NCBI GenBank assembly: GCA_009784985.1
Contig: WQXF01000006.1
Location: forward strand, 1-41,455
DNA from: Clostridia bacterium
GTDB lineage: Bacteria > Bacillota > Clostridia > Christensenellales > Aristaeellaceae
Direction: 5' to 3'
Length of the DNA stretch: 41,455 bases
In this document: one piece after another, positions 30,840 to 39,796 of the stretch
Numbering within the stretch: the first letter of the stretch is position 1
How the letters are laid out: the number at the start of each line of letters is the position of its first letter
The notes under the pieces: generated by a model
What the model was told of the DNA's origin: nothing
Seen by the model: only the letters and a program-made list of their open reading frames with translations
Databases searched by the model: none
Program-made: the position numbers and the translations under genes

Positions 30840-32678
30840 TTACTGTACATCAAAATCCGCATCCACAGAACCGTCTGCATTCTGCTGATCATCGGGCCGC
30901 TGGTAGGCGTTGGGGTCGGCTTGATCCCCACCCTGCCCGCCATCCTGCTGCTGCTGATAAATCTTGCCGAACACTTCGTATACCTTTTGGGTAAAGGGTT
31001 CTTGCGCAGCCTTGATCTCTTCGGGATTATTGCCCTCGCGCACCTTTTTGAAGGCGTCCAGCTCGGACTGCACGGCGGCCTTGTCTTCTTCGCTCAGCTT
31101 GTCGCCCAGCTCCCGCAGCTGCTTCTCGATCTCAAAGATCATGCTGTCGGCGCGATTGATGGTCTCCACTTCGTCTTTGCGGCGCTTGTCTTCCTCGGCA
31201 AACTGCTCGGCCTCTTTGATGCGCTGTTCGATCTCTTCTTCGCTGAGGTTGGTGGAGGCGGTGATGGTCACCTTCTGTTCGTTGCCGGTGCCCAGATCCT
31301 TGGCGGATACGTTGACGATGCCGTTGCGGTCGATGTTAAAGGTCACCTCGATCTGGGGCACGCCGCGGGGGGCCGGGGCGATGCCGGTAAGCTGGAAGCG
31401 GCCCAGGGTCTTGTTGTTGGCGGCCATCTCGCGCTCGCCTTGGAGCACATGGACTTCCACGCTGGTTTGCCCGTCCGCGGCCGTGGAGAAGATTTGCGAC
31501 TTGGTGGTGGGGATGGTGGTGTTGCGGTCGATCAGGCGGGTGAACACGCCGCCCATGGTTTCGATGCCCAAAGACAGGGGCGTCACGTCCAGCAGCAGCA
31601 CGTCTTTGACCTCGCCGCCCAGCACGCCTGCCTGGATGGCCGCACCCAAAGCAACGCACTCGTCGGGATTAATGTTTTTGTAGGGCTCCTTGCCGGTTAC
31701 TTTTTTTACGGCTTCTTGCACGGCGGGGATGCGGGTGGAGCCGCCCACCAGGATCACCCGGTCGATCTGGGATGCGGAAAGACCGGCGTCGCGCAGGGCC
31801 TGCTGCATCGGTTGAACCGTCTTATCTACCAACTCGTGGGTGAGCTCGTCGAACTTGGCTCGGGTCAGCGTCACGTCCAGATGTTTGGGGCCCGAGGCAT
31901 CAGCCGTAATAAAGGGCAGGTTGATGTTAGTGGTTTGCAAGCCCGAAAGTTCGATCTTTGCCTTTTCGGCCCCTTCTTTGAGCCGCTGGAGGGCAATGGC
32001 ATCTTTTTGAAGGTCAATGCCATTCTCCCGCTTAAATTCGGCGGCCAAGAAGTCGATGATCTTTTGATCAAAGTCGTCGCCACCCAGGCGGTTGTTGCCG
32101 TTGGTGGCCAGCACCTCAAACACGCCATCGCCAATCTCTAGCAGCGACACGTCGAATGTTCCGCCGCCCAGATCGTACACCAATATTTTATGGCTTTCGC
32201 CCTTGTCCATACCATAAGCCAAGGAGGCGGCGGTGGGCTCATTGATAATGCGCAGCACTTCCAGCCCGGCGATGCGGCCCGCATCCTTGGTAGCCTGGCG
32301 CTGGCTGTCCGAGAAGTAGGCAGGAACCGTAATGACAGCCTGGGTTACGGTTTGACCTAAATAGGCCTCGGCATCGGCCTTGAGCTTTTGCAGCACCATA
32401 GCCGATATATCCTGGGGAGTGTAATCCTTGCCGTCGATGCTGACTTTGCGATTGCTGCCCATGTCCCGTTTGATGGACATGATGGTGCGATCCGGGTTGG
32501 TGACCGCCTGGCGCTTGGCCACCTGGCCAATGAGCCGCTCGCCGTTTTTGGCGAAGGCCACCACCGAGGGGGTGGTGCGCGCGCCTTCCGGGTTGGGGAT
32601 CACCACAGGTTCGCCGCCTTCCATGATGGCTACGCAGCTGTTGGTGGTTCCTAGATCGATGCCGATAATCTTGCCCAT
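30840..32678 (-). CDS. dnaK: Chaperone DnaK (Hsp70)
   Basis: 612 residues. The ATPase domain starts [18 protein letters not shown], and has [23 protein letters not shown] and [13 protein letters not shown]. The substrate domain begins at [17 protein letters not shown], and the tail is the acidic, Gln/Asp-rich disordered end. GGAGG lies eight bases before ATG 32678. It is third in the hrcA-grpE-dnaK-dnaJ operon. Confidence 0.98.
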   Translation of the reverse strand: MGKIIGIDLGTTNSCVAIMEGGEPVVIPNPEGARTTPSVVAFAKNGERLIGQVAKRQAVTNPDRTIMSIKRDMGSNRKVSIDGKDYTPQDISAMVLQKLKADAEAYLGQTVTQAVITVPAYFSDSQRQATKDAGRIAGLEVLRIINEPTAASLAYGMDKGESHKILVYDLGGGTFDVSLLEIGDGVFEVLATNGNNRLGGDDFDQKIIDFLAAEFKRENGIDLQKDAIALQRLKEGAEKAKIELSGLQTTNINLPFITADASGPKHLDVTLTRAKFDELTHELVDKTVQPMQQALRDAGLSASQIDRVILVGGSTRIPAVQEAVKKVTGKEPYKNINPDECVALGAAIQAGVLGGEVKDVLLLDVTPLSLGIETMGGVFTRLIDRNTTIPTTKSQIFSTAADGQTSVEVHVLQGEREMAANNKTLGRFQLTGIAPAPRGVPQIEVTFNIDRNGIVNVSAKDLGTGNEQKVTITASTNLSEEEIEQRIKEAEQFAEEDKRRKDEVETINRADSMIFEIEKQLRELGDKLSEEDKAAVQSELDAFKKVREGNNPEEIKAAQEPFTQKVYEVFGKIYQQQQDGGQGGDQADPNAYQRPDDQQNADGSVDADFDVQ

Positions 32679-32726
32679 ATATTTTTCCTCCACTTTTCTA
32701 ATGTTTTATATTATGTAGATCAGGCG

Positions 32727-33266
32727 CTAACCTGCAACTACCTTTACCATGGCGTACCGCAGCACCTTGTTTGGCGTTTGATACCCCTTTTGGAATACCT
32801 CGCACACCGTGCCCGGTTCACCCTCTTCGGGCGCGCCCTGGGTCACCGCGTTTTCCAGCATGGGGTCAAAAGTTTCGCCCAGCCGGTTGATCTCGGTTAC
32901 GCCAAATTTGCCCATCATGTCCAGCAACTGGCGGAGCACCAGCGCCACCCCTTCGCGCATCTGCCCGGCATGATCTCCCTCTGGCACGGCTTCTACGGCC
33001 CGCTCAAGATTATCCACCACGGGCAGGAGCTGGGTGAGCACCTCGTTGGCGCCGTCTTGCATGGCCTCGGCGCGCACCGATTGATTGCGCTTACGAAAGT
33101 TGTCAAAGTCGGCCTGTACCCGCTGGGCCAGATCCAGGTATTCCTCCCGCTCAGCTTCAGCCTTGGCAAGGCGCTCTTGCCAGTCATTCTCTGGGCTGAT
33201 CTCCTCAACTAAAATTTCTTCCGCTAAGATTTCTTCTGGCTCGTGATTTTTTTGTTTTTTTGTCAT
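32727..33266 (-). CDS. grpE: Nucleotide exchange factor GrpE
   Basis: 179 residues. It releases ADP from DnaK. An acidic N-terminal segment (EEILAEEILVEEI) is followed by the long coiled coil with VQADFDNFRKRN and LPVVDNLERAVEAV, and the beta domain GKFGVTEINRLGETFDPMLENAV and VLRYAMVKVV. ATG 33266 has GTGAGG six bases before it; the ATG-like frame from 33278 is not needed. Confidence 0.96.
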   Translation of the reverse strand: MTKKQKNHEPEEILAEEILVEEISPENDWQERLAKAEAEREEYLDLAQRVQADFDNFRKRNQSVRAEAMQDGANEVLTQLLPVVDNLERAVEAVPEGDHAGQMREGVALVLRQLLDMMGKFGVTEINRLGETFDPMLENAVTQGAPEEGEPGTVCEVFQKGYQTPNKVLRYAMVKVVAG

Positions 33267-33288
33267 GTCGATCCTCACCTATTGTTCT

Positions 33289-34320
33289 TTATCGTTCGCT
33301 GTCGCGCAGTATCTGCGCAAAAGTCCTGCCCACATAATCCAGCACCGAGATCACCTTTTGGTATTGCATGCGCGTGGGGCCAATCACGCCGATGGTACCG
33401 ATGGTGTCGTTGCCCACCCGGTAGGTGCCGGTCACCACAGAGCAGTCGGCAGTTTCGGGCAGGCCGGTCTCCGGGCCGATGCGTATCGAAAACTCCAGCT
33501 CGGATCCCTGCTCCAGCAGGCGCAACAGCTTGTCCTTGGTCTCCAACACTGCCAGCAGCTCCCGGGCCTTTTCCACATCGCTGTACTCAGGATAACGCAG
33601 CAGGTTGGCTCCCCCGCCCACCACCACCTCGGGCTGGGGCACGTCCATCTGGTCGCGCACGCCTTCCAAAAGATCGGTAAGCAGGGCGCTCTGCTCGTGC
33701 CAGTCCCCGGCCATCTGGGCCAGGGCCGTGGGCACATCCTCCAGCTTGCAACCCACCAGCCGCTCGCTGAGTATGCGGGAGATGCGGTACAGGTCGTCGA
33801 TGTCCAAATCCGCGCTCAGGTGCAGCAGGGTTTCCTTTACGAGGCCGTTGCCAGTGATCAGCAGCAACAGGGCAACGCCGGGGCTGATATGCACCAACTG
33901 CACATGCTTTACCCGCAGCACGGTGGATTGGGTGGGCCGTGTCATGATCACCGAAGCATAGCTGGTGGCGTTGGACAGGGCCTGGGCGGCACGCTGGGCC
34001 ACGGCGTGTACCTGCTTCATGCGCCGGTCGAAGTGGCCGTGGAGCCGCTGGGTCTCCTCCACGCTCAGGGGCACCTGGCGCATCAGGCGATCCACATACA
34101 GGCGATAGGCCTTGTTGGAGGGGATGCGCCCGGCCGACGTGTGGGGCGAGTCCAGGTAACCCAGTTCCTCCAGATCGCTCATTTCGTTGCGGATGGTGGC
34201 GGAAGACAGCTTTTGTTCGTACTTGCGCGATATGGTGCGGGAGCCCACGGGGATGGCGGTGAGTATGTAGTCGTCGATAATCGCCTGGAGTATTCGAAAT
34301 TTCCGCTCGTCTAGCTCCAA
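33289..34320 (-). CDS. hrcA: Heat-inducible transcription repressor HrcA
   Basis: 343 residues. It binds CIRCE and represses this operon until heat or misfolded proteins tie up GroEL. The N-terminal winged helix reads AIPVGSRTISRKYEQKLSSATIRNEMSDLEELGYL, and PHTSAGRIPSNKAYRLYVD follows. The start is TTG at 34320 with AGGGTGATC upstream. A perfect CIRCE lies between its promoter and the start. Confidence 0.97.
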   Translation of the reverse strand: MELDERKFRILQAIIDDYILTAIPVGSRTISRKYEQKLSSATIRNEMSDLEELGYLDSPHTSAGRIPSNKAYRLYVDRLMRQVPLSVEETQRLHGHFDRRMKQVHAVAQRAAQALSNATSYASVIMTRPTQSTVLRVKHVQLVHISPGVALLLLITGNGLVKETLLHLSADLDIDDLYRISRILSERLVGCKLEDVPTALAQMAGDWHEQSALLTDLLEGVRDQMDVPQPEVVVGGGANLLRYPEYSDVEKARELLAVLETKDKLLRLLEQGSELEFSIRIGPETGLPETADCSVVTGTYRVGNDTIGTIGVIGPTRMQYQKVISVLDYVGRTFAQILRDSER

Positions 34321-34354
34321 ACGATCACCCTCTCTCTTGTTGCCATCTTTTCTG

Positions 34355-34381
34355 TTAGCACTCTATGGCGTTGAGTGCTAA
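34355..34381. promoter_or_regulatory. CIRCE operator
   Basis: TTAGCACTC-N9-GAGTGCTAA, a perfect match to the consensus. It lies from just after the transcription start into the hrcA leader, so bound HrcA would block the promoter. Confidence 0.98.
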
Positions 34382-34385
34382 TCTG

Positions 34386-34414
34386 ATAATAAAATAGCAC
34401 CATTTGGTGCTTTT
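34386..34414 (-). terminator. Terminator of the lepA-hemW transcript inside the heat-shock promoter
   Basis: AGCACCA and TGGTGCT (34396-34411) form a perfect seven-base stem with a two-base centre; A-rich sequence before and TATTTTATTAT after (minus strand) give a terminator shape 20 bases behind the stop at 34431. Confidence 0.65.
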
Positions 34415-34419
34415 GTCAA
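34391..34419 (-). promoter_or_regulatory. SigA promoter of the hrcA-grpE-dnaK-dnaJ operon
   Basis: Minus strand TTGACA, 17-base spacer, TATTTT. The expected start near 34384 is next to CIRCE. The whole spacer is occupied by a palindrome that also serves as a terminator stem. Confidence 0.75.
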
Positions 34420-34430
34420 GGGGTTTGCAA

Positions 34431-35519
34431 TTAATACGTCATCCAATCTGGCGAAGGCCCAAAGGATTTCACTAGCATGGGGGCAATATTCTGCACAAGC
34501 TCCACACCTTTTTCAAAACAATGGGACAGGCCGCCCTCCATGTCTACCTGAGATGTGCTAAGTACAGCTCCCAGAGGTAGCCTAAACTCAAAATTAAACC
34601 CCCGTATCTCCAATTGCAACCCTAGGTGTTTGGTTTTTTCTACGTAAGCCACTATTTCAAAACAGTGGTTGCATTCGTTCACCTTCCGGCAGACAAACCG
34701 ATAGGATGAATACCCCATGTACCGGTAGCCGTGGGCCTTCGATAACGCCCGGAGCGGAGGCTTCACCTCCAATCCAGCCAAGGGACGCAACCCCTCCTGG
34801 TGATCGAAGACGCTAAAGCTAGGCAGCGGCAGGAGTACTTGCGCCAATTCCTTTTTAGTTTTTGCTGCTAAGATTTCAAGTCGCGGTATAATGTCCTTTT
34901 TTCTCTCTAAGAGCATTTGCTGCTCCTCCATAGAGAATTCCACCAGCATATGATTGTTCCTTGGTTTCCCAAACCACTCAGTAAGTTTTTGCAATACCGG
35001 AGCCACATCCATGCTTTCTTGCATGGATTTTGTGATCTCTATCTCCACTTTCACCGGGTTATACTTCGTTCCGAAACCGTACTCCTTGGATATGATCACC
35101 CGATTGGAAAGCGGCGAAACACTTGCGAAGGCCTGATCGGAAACATCGCATTGAGGAAACAGTTGAATTGGCGGATGCGGCGCGCCCACAAACCAGTTCA
35201 CATTCTCCAAGGCAATCTTCATCATTTCAAAGAAAAAGGGCCGGGGCACCATCGTGACGATGTCGCGAATGATCTCTTCATCTTCCGATGCCACCGCGTT
35301 CGCGATAAAGTCGCACCCGGCAAGGTATCTCTCCATCTGTGGAAACCGCTTCAGCAACGCTTCCCCTCGGTTTTTCTCAATAGAAAAATCCCGAAAATCG
35401 ATGGATATCCCACCATAGGGAAAAGGTACACTTTGCATGCGTTCCTGAACGTATGCCAGTGTTTCCTTGAAGGGAATACGCTGCTTGAGATCAAAATAAA
35501 CGATTGTGAATACCCTCAT
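34431..35519 (-). CDS. Hypothetical protein, 362 residues
   Basis: Not recognised. It starts MRVFTIVYFDLKQRIPFKETLAYVQERMQ, which looks like a strand-helix unit, and has no signal peptide, membrane helix or known catalytic motif. Cys pairs occur in FVCRKVNECNHCFEIV (about 282-297); the rest is mixed alpha/beta with many aromatic residues. An AGGAGGG site precedes ATG 35519. It lies between hemW (36-base gap) and the hrcA promoter, where the conserved order normally has nothing, and it is the last gene before a terminator. Confidence 0.7.
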   Translation of the reverse strand: MRVFTIVYFDLKQRIPFKETLAYVQERMQSVPFPYGGISIDFRDFSIEKNRGEALLKRFPQMERYLAGCDFIANAVASEDEEIIRDIVTMVPRPFFFEMMKIALENVNWFVGAPHPPIQLFPQCDVSDQAFASVSPLSNRVIISKEYGFGTKYNPVKVEIEITKSMQESMDVAPVLQKLTEWFGKPRNNHMLVEFSMEEQQMLLERKKDIIPRLEILAAKTKKELAQVLLPLPSFSVFDHQEGLRPLAGLEVKPPLRALSKAHGYRYMGYSSYRFVCRKVNECNHCFEIVAYVEKTKHLGLQLEIRGFNFEFRLPLGAVLSTSQVDMEGGLSHCFEKGVELVQNIAPMLVKSFGPSPDWMTY

Positions 35520-35555
35520 CTTGCCCTCCTGTCGTTCGCCCAGCCCTTCCTCCTG

Positions 35556-36671
35556 CTAATCCATCAACGCCACCAAAACCGCATTCTGCAAGTCCATGCC
35601 CCGCTCGGTGAGCCGCAACCGCTCCCCCGCCCACTCGACCAAGCCGTTTTCACACAGCGAAACAAGCCGCTCTCCCCAAAGCTCCTGAATGTCACAACCG
35701 TACCGCCCCGCAAATTCCATCGCAGATACACCCTCGGTAAGCCGCAAACCAAGCATCAACGCCTCGAAGCGTGCTTCAGCGGCATCCAGCCGGGTTTTTT
35801 CTATCATTGGGGATTCTAAAGCCAGGTAGTCCGGCAGCGATGGCGTATTGCTCCAGCGTTGATCCCCCACCAGGCTGTGGGCAGCGCATCCAAAACCAAG
35901 ATAATCGCCCCGCGTCCAGTATGTCAGGTTTTGGCGGCATTCCCTGCCCGGCTTGGCGAAGTTAGAAAGCTCGTACTGCGCATATCCGGCGCCGCTCAAA
36001 ACAGACCGGGCCAGGGCGTACATGGCGCGCTCCTCATCCTCATCGGGCAGGGCTTCACACCGGGCGGCTAAAGGCGTCCCCTCCTCCACCTGCAAAGCAT
36101 AACAAGAAAGGTGCTCGGGCCCCAACACCAGCGCCCCTTGCAGCGTATCGCCCCAATCGGATGTATCTTGGCCAGGCAAACCAAACATCAGGTCAAGGTT
36201 GATGTTGCAAAAACCGGCCTCCCGCAGTATATCGACGCTCTGTTCCACATCGCGCCATTGATGGATGCGGCCCAGGCCCTCCAGCAAGCGCGGTTGCTTT
36301 GCTTGCGCGCCCAGCGAAAAACGGTTGACGCCTGCATCGCGATACAGCGCCGCGTTTTGCCGGGTGAGGGTGCCGGGGTTTCCTTCCATTGTAATTTCAA
36401 CATCAGGAACGAAGGTGAATGCTTTTCGCAACCCATCCAGCAGCATTGTTATTTGCTCTCCAGCAAGGAGCGTGGGCGTACCCCCGCCGAAAAACACGCT
36501 ATGCACGGTGCATCCATGCCAGCGATTAGCGGCAGCTATCTCGCAGACGAGCGCATCGCAATAGCGCGCTATGTCGGCCTCACGCCCGGCATAGGACGTG
36601 AAGTCGCAGTAGGCGCATTTTTGTTTGCAGAAGGGGATATGTAGATAGAGGGCGATACTTGAATCGTTCAT
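35556..36671 (-). CDS. hemW: Radical SAM heme chaperone/coproporphyrinogen oxidase-like HemW
   Basis: 371 residues. The radical SAM motif CxxxCxxC reads HIPFCKQKCAYCDF (Cys15, 19, 22), followed by VFFGGGTPTLL and EITMEGNPGTL, as in HemW; the fourth nearby Cys of HemN (CxxxCxxCxC) is replaced by Phe-Thr. So it should carry heme rather than make coproporphyrin. It follows lepA, a conserved neighbour. The ribosome site (GGGTG) is weak. Confidence 0.94.
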   Translation of the reverse strand: MNDSSIALYLHIPFCKQKCAYCDFTSYAGREADIARYCDALVCEIAAANRWHGCTVHSVFFGGGTPTLLAGEQITMLLDGLRKAFTFVPDVEITMEGNPGTLTRQNAALYRDAGVNRFSLGAQAKQPRLLEGLGRIHQWRDVEQSVDILREAGFCNINLDLMFGLPGQDTSDWGDTLQGALVLGPEHLSCYALQVEEGTPLAARCEALPDEDEERAMYALARSVLSGAGYAQYELSNFAKPGRECRQNLTYWTRGDYLGFGCAAHSLVGDQRWSNTPSLPDYLALESPMIEKTRLDAAEARFEALMLGLRLTEGVSAMEFAGRYGCDIQELWGERLVSLCENGLVEWAGERLRLTERGMDLQNAVLVALMD

Positions 36672-36694
36672 TTTACACCCATCGCGCCAATTTT

Positions 36695-36772
36695 GTAGGG
36701 GCGACCCTGTGTGGTCGCCCTATTATGCGATGCCATCCTTATCACAGGGCGGCCACATAGGGCCGCCCCTAC
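36695..36772. repeat. BIME-like inverted pair of GTAG hairpins (element C)
   Basis: Arms 36695-36721 and 36746-36772 match inverted at 24 of 27 positions, with GTAGGGGCG at each foot and AATTTT outside. In arm 1 GGGCGACC pairs with GGTCGCCC. It lies between lepA and hemW and would be transcribed. Confidence 0.88.
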
Positions 36773-36805
36773 AATTTTCCTGGCACACCTGTCGTTCCTC
36801 TCCTA

Positions 36806-36831
36806 TTCCCTAATCCCTAATCCCTATCCCC
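36806..36831. repeat. Short tandem heptamer repeat
   Basis: TCCCTAA occurs in tandem with a third degenerate unit (TCCCTATCCCC) just after the lepA stop. The other strand is a run of GGGATTA units. No function is evident. Confidence 0.5.
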
Positions 36832-36837
36832 TTAAAA

Positions 36838-38640
36838 CTAATCCATCTTCAACACCGCCATAAACGCCTCACTCGGCACCTCCACCGTACCAAGCTGGCG
36901 CATGCGCTTTTTGCCTTCCTTTTGTTTTTCCAGCAGCTTCTTTTTGCGGCTGATATCGCCGCCATAGCACTTGGCAAGCACATCCTTGCGCAGCGCCCTT
37001 ACGGTCTCCCGGGCAATCACCTTGCCGCCGATGGCCGCTTGGATCGGTATCTCAAACTGCTGGCGATGGATCACCTCGCGCAGCTTTTCGGCGATGGACC
37101 TGCCGCGGGCGTAGGCCTTTTCGCGGTGGACGATCAGTGACAGGGCGTCACATAGGTCGCCGTTGAGCAGTATATCCAGGCGCACCAGGTCGCTCTTTTG
37201 ATATCCCTTCACCTCATAATCCAAGGAGGCATACCCGCGGGATCGGGACTTAAGCTGATCAAAAAAGTCGAATATGATCTCATTGAGGGGCAGCTCGTAT
37301 TGCAGGCGCACGCGGCTGCCCTCGTACTGCATGTCGATATAGGTGCCCCGCTTGTCTTGGCACAGCTCCATGATAGCGCCCACATATTCCTGCGGCATGT
37401 GGATGTAGGCCACCACGTAGGGCTCCTCCATACCGGCGATTTCTACCGAGGGCGGCAGGTTGGTGGGGTTGTCGATCACCAGCTCGGTCCCGTCGGTTTT
37501 GCGCACACGGTAGATAACGCTGGGCGCTGTCGTCACCAAATCCAGGTCAAACTCACGCTCCAGCCGCTCCTGTATAATCTCCATGTGCAGCAGCCCCAAA
37601 AAGCCGCAACGGAAGCCAAAACCCAGCGCGATAGAGGTCTCCGGCTCAAAGGTGACCGACGCGTCGTTTAGGCGCAGCTTTTCCAGCGCGTCGCGCAGGC
37701 CGGGGTAATCGGCCCCGTCCGCCGGATAGATGCCGCAAAATACCATGGGCAGCACCTGGCGATACCCGGCCAGGGCTTCGGCGGCGGGCCGGGCGGCATC
37801 GGTGATGGTATCACCCACCCGGGTGTCGCGCACATCCTTGATGGAGGCGGCTATGTAGCCCACCTCGCCGGGCAGCAGTTGCTCCACCGGGCTGTAGCCG
37901 GGCCGGAACACACCTACTTCCACCACGTCAAACTCGGCGCCGGTGGCCATCATGCGCATGCGCATCCCCGCCCGCACCGTACCTTCCATCACCCGCACAA
38001 AACAAATGGCGCCACGATAATTGTCGTAAAACGAGTCAAATACCAAGGCTTGCAGCGGCGCGGTCTCCACGCCTCCGGGAGGCGGAATGTGCTTCACCAC
38101 AGCATCCAGCACTTCGTCGATGCCGGTGCCCACCTTAGCGCTGATTAGCGGCGCATAAGAGGCATCCAGGCCGATCACGTCTTCGATTTCCGCGCGCACC
38201 TGCTCGGGCATGGCGCTGGCCAGATCGATCTTGTTGATCACCGGCACGGTCTCTAGATCGTGCTCCAAAGCCATGTACACATTGGCCAAGGTTTGGGCCT
38301 CAATGCCCTGGGTGGCGTCCACCACCAGCACCGCGCCCTCGCAGGCGGCCAGAGCGCGGCTCACTTCATAGGTAAAGTCCACATGGCCCGGCGTGTCGAT
38401 CAGGTTCAGGGTATAGGTTTCGCCGTCTTTGGCCAGGTACTCCATGCGCACGGCCTTGCTTTTGATGGTGATGCCCCGCTCCCTCTCCAGCTCCATGCTG
38501 TCGAGGATTTGCTCCATCATGTCGCGCTTGGCAATGACGCCGGTGGCTTCCAGCAGGCGATCGGCCAGGGTGGATTTTCCATGATCGATATGGGCGATGA
38601 TACAAAAGTTGCGGATGCGGCTCAGGCGATTGTCAGACAC
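36838..38640 (-). CDS. lepA: Elongation factor 4 (LepA), translational GTPase
   Basis: 600 residues. GTPase motifs: [44 protein letters not shown] and NKIDLASA. The C-terminal LepA domain ([39 protein letters not shown]) separates it from EF-G. It acts on stalled ribosomes or in initiation. GTG 38640 has GGAGG seven bases up. It follows capG by 28 bases, so it can be read from the capF promoter; no closer promoter was found. Confidence 0.98.
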   Translation of the reverse strand: MSDNRLSRIRNFCIIAHIDHGKSTLADRLLEATGVIAKRDMMEQILDSMELERERGITIKSKAVRMEYLAKDGETYTLNLIDTPGHVDFTYEVSRALAACEGAVLVVDATQGIEAQTLANVYMALEHDLETVPVINKIDLASAMPEQVRAEIEDVIGLDASYAPLISAKVGTGIDEVLDAVVKHIPPPGGVETAPLQALVFDSFYDNYRGAICFVRVMEGTVRAGMRMRMMATGAEFDVVEVGVFRPGYSPVEQLLPGEVGYIAASIKDVRDTRVGDTITDAARPAAEALAGYRQVLPMVFCGIYPADGADYPGLRDALEKLRLNDASVTFEPETSIALGFGFRCGFLGLLHMEIIQERLEREFDLDLVTTAPSVIYRVRKTDGTELVIDNPTNLPPSVEIAGMEEPYVVAYIHMPQEYVGAIMELCQDKRGTYIDMQYEGSRVRLQYELPLNEIIFDFFDQLKSRSRGYASLDYEVKGYQKSDLVRLDILLNGDLCDALSLIVHREKAYARGRSIAEKLREVIHRQQFEIPIQAAIGGKVIARETVRALRKDVLAKCYGGDISRKKKLLEKQKEGKKRMRQLGTVEVPSEAFMAVLKMD

Positions 38641-38668
38641 ATTGATTCCTCCAGATAAATTGATAATG

Positions 38669-39796
38669 TTAGCCCTTCCTCCACACGCGCCGATTTACCA
38701 TGGAAGTATACCCCTGTATGATGCGCACTACTTTTTGCGAAACACAGGCATCGGCATAATCAGGCACCTCGGGGAATGAGAACGCGCGGGCCTGGGGGTT
38801 GGCAACCATGGCGATGGCTGGCAGGATGGTGTCCGCCAACACGCCGCCCAGCGCCACCCCACCCTTGTCCACGGCCTCGGGCCGCTCTGTTGAAGTGCGC
38901 AGCAGCACCGCCGGAAAGCGCAATATGGCGCTCTCTTCAGAAAGTGTCCCCGAGTCGGACAGCACGGCAAAGGCGTCGCGCTGCAAGCGCACATAATCAT
39001 GAAAACCAAAGGGCGGCAGGCTGCGCACCAACGGATGAAGCGCAAAAGCCCGCTCTTCAATACGCTTGCGGCTGCGGGGATGGGTTGAGAACAAGATAGG
39101 CAGTCCGTATGCCTCGGCCACGGCATTTACCGCCCCCATCAGCGACAGAAAGGCCCCCTCATGGTCGATGTTTTCTTCCCTATGGGCGGAGAGCACGATG
39201 TACCCATGGCGCTGGAGCCCGTGGGTTTCTAGTACCCCGCTCCCCTCAATGCCCTGGCGGTTTTGATCCAGCACCTCCCGCATGGGCGAGCCGGTCACAA
39301 AAGTAAACTCGGGAGGCAAACCTTCGGCCAGCAGGTACCGGCGGCCATGCTCGGTATAGGCCAGGTTCACATCGGCGGTATGATCCACAATGCGGCGGTT
39401 GATCTCCTCGGGTACGTTTTGGTCGAAGCAACGGTTGCCCGCTTCCATATGAAAGATGGGGATCTTGAGCCGCTTGGCCGAGATGGCGCATAACGCCGAG
39501 TTGGTGTCGCCCAAAATCAGCAGGGCGTCGGGCCGCCGCTCTGCCAATAGAGCATAACTTTTTGCCAGCACGTTGCCCATGGTTTCGCCCAGGTGCGCGC
39601 CTGCGCATCCCAAGTAAAAATCGGGCGCGCGCAGCCCCAAATCACGAAAAAAGACTTCGTTCAACTCATAATCGTAGTTTTGGCCGGTGTGGCACAGGGT
39701 ATGGTCAAAGGCCCCGTCATTGGCCTTGAGGCAGGCGCTGAGGCGGATGATCTCGGGTCGCGTACCCAGGATGGTCATCACCTGGAGCCGTTTCAT
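38669..39796 (-). CDS. capG: UDP-HexNAc 2-epimerase, CapG/FnlC type
   Basis: 375 residues of the UDP-GlcNAc 2-epimerase fold: [13 protein letters not shown] at the start, then [57 protein letters not shown] and [12 protein letters not shown]. WecB makes UDP-ManNAc, but the fusion-type capF gene overlapping directly upstream (ATGA) points to CapG, which converts UDP-N-acetyl-L-pneumosamine to UDP-L-FucNAc. The specific name therefore rests on context and on the [13 protein letters not shown] residues. Confidence 0.85.
   Translation of the reverse strand: MKRLQVMTILGTRPEIIRLSACLKANDGAFDHTLCHTGQNYDYELNEVFFRDLGLRAPDFYLGCAGAHLGETMGNVLAKSYALLAERRPDALLILGDTNSALCAISAKRLKIPIFHMEAGNRCFDQNVPEEINRRIVDHTADVNLAYTEHGRRYLLAEGLPPEFTFVTGSPMREVLDQNRQGIEGSGVLETHGLQRHGYIVLSAHREENIDHEGAFLSLMGAVNAVAEAYGLPILFSTHPRSRKRIEERAFALHPLVRSLPPFGFHDYVRLQRDAFAVLSDSGTLSEESAILRFPAVLLRTSTERPEAVDKGGVALGGVLADTILPAIAMVANPQARAFSFPEVPDYADACVSQKVVRIIQGYTSMVNRRVWRKG

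Noticed and set aside
30792-32141. 449-codon plus-strand frame
   Set aside because: It is antisense to dnaK and dnaJ; the DnaK protein is unmistakable and the antisense product matches nothing.
33265-34314. 349-codon plus-strand frame
   Set aside because: Antisense shadow of hrcA, produced by GC-rich codon bias.
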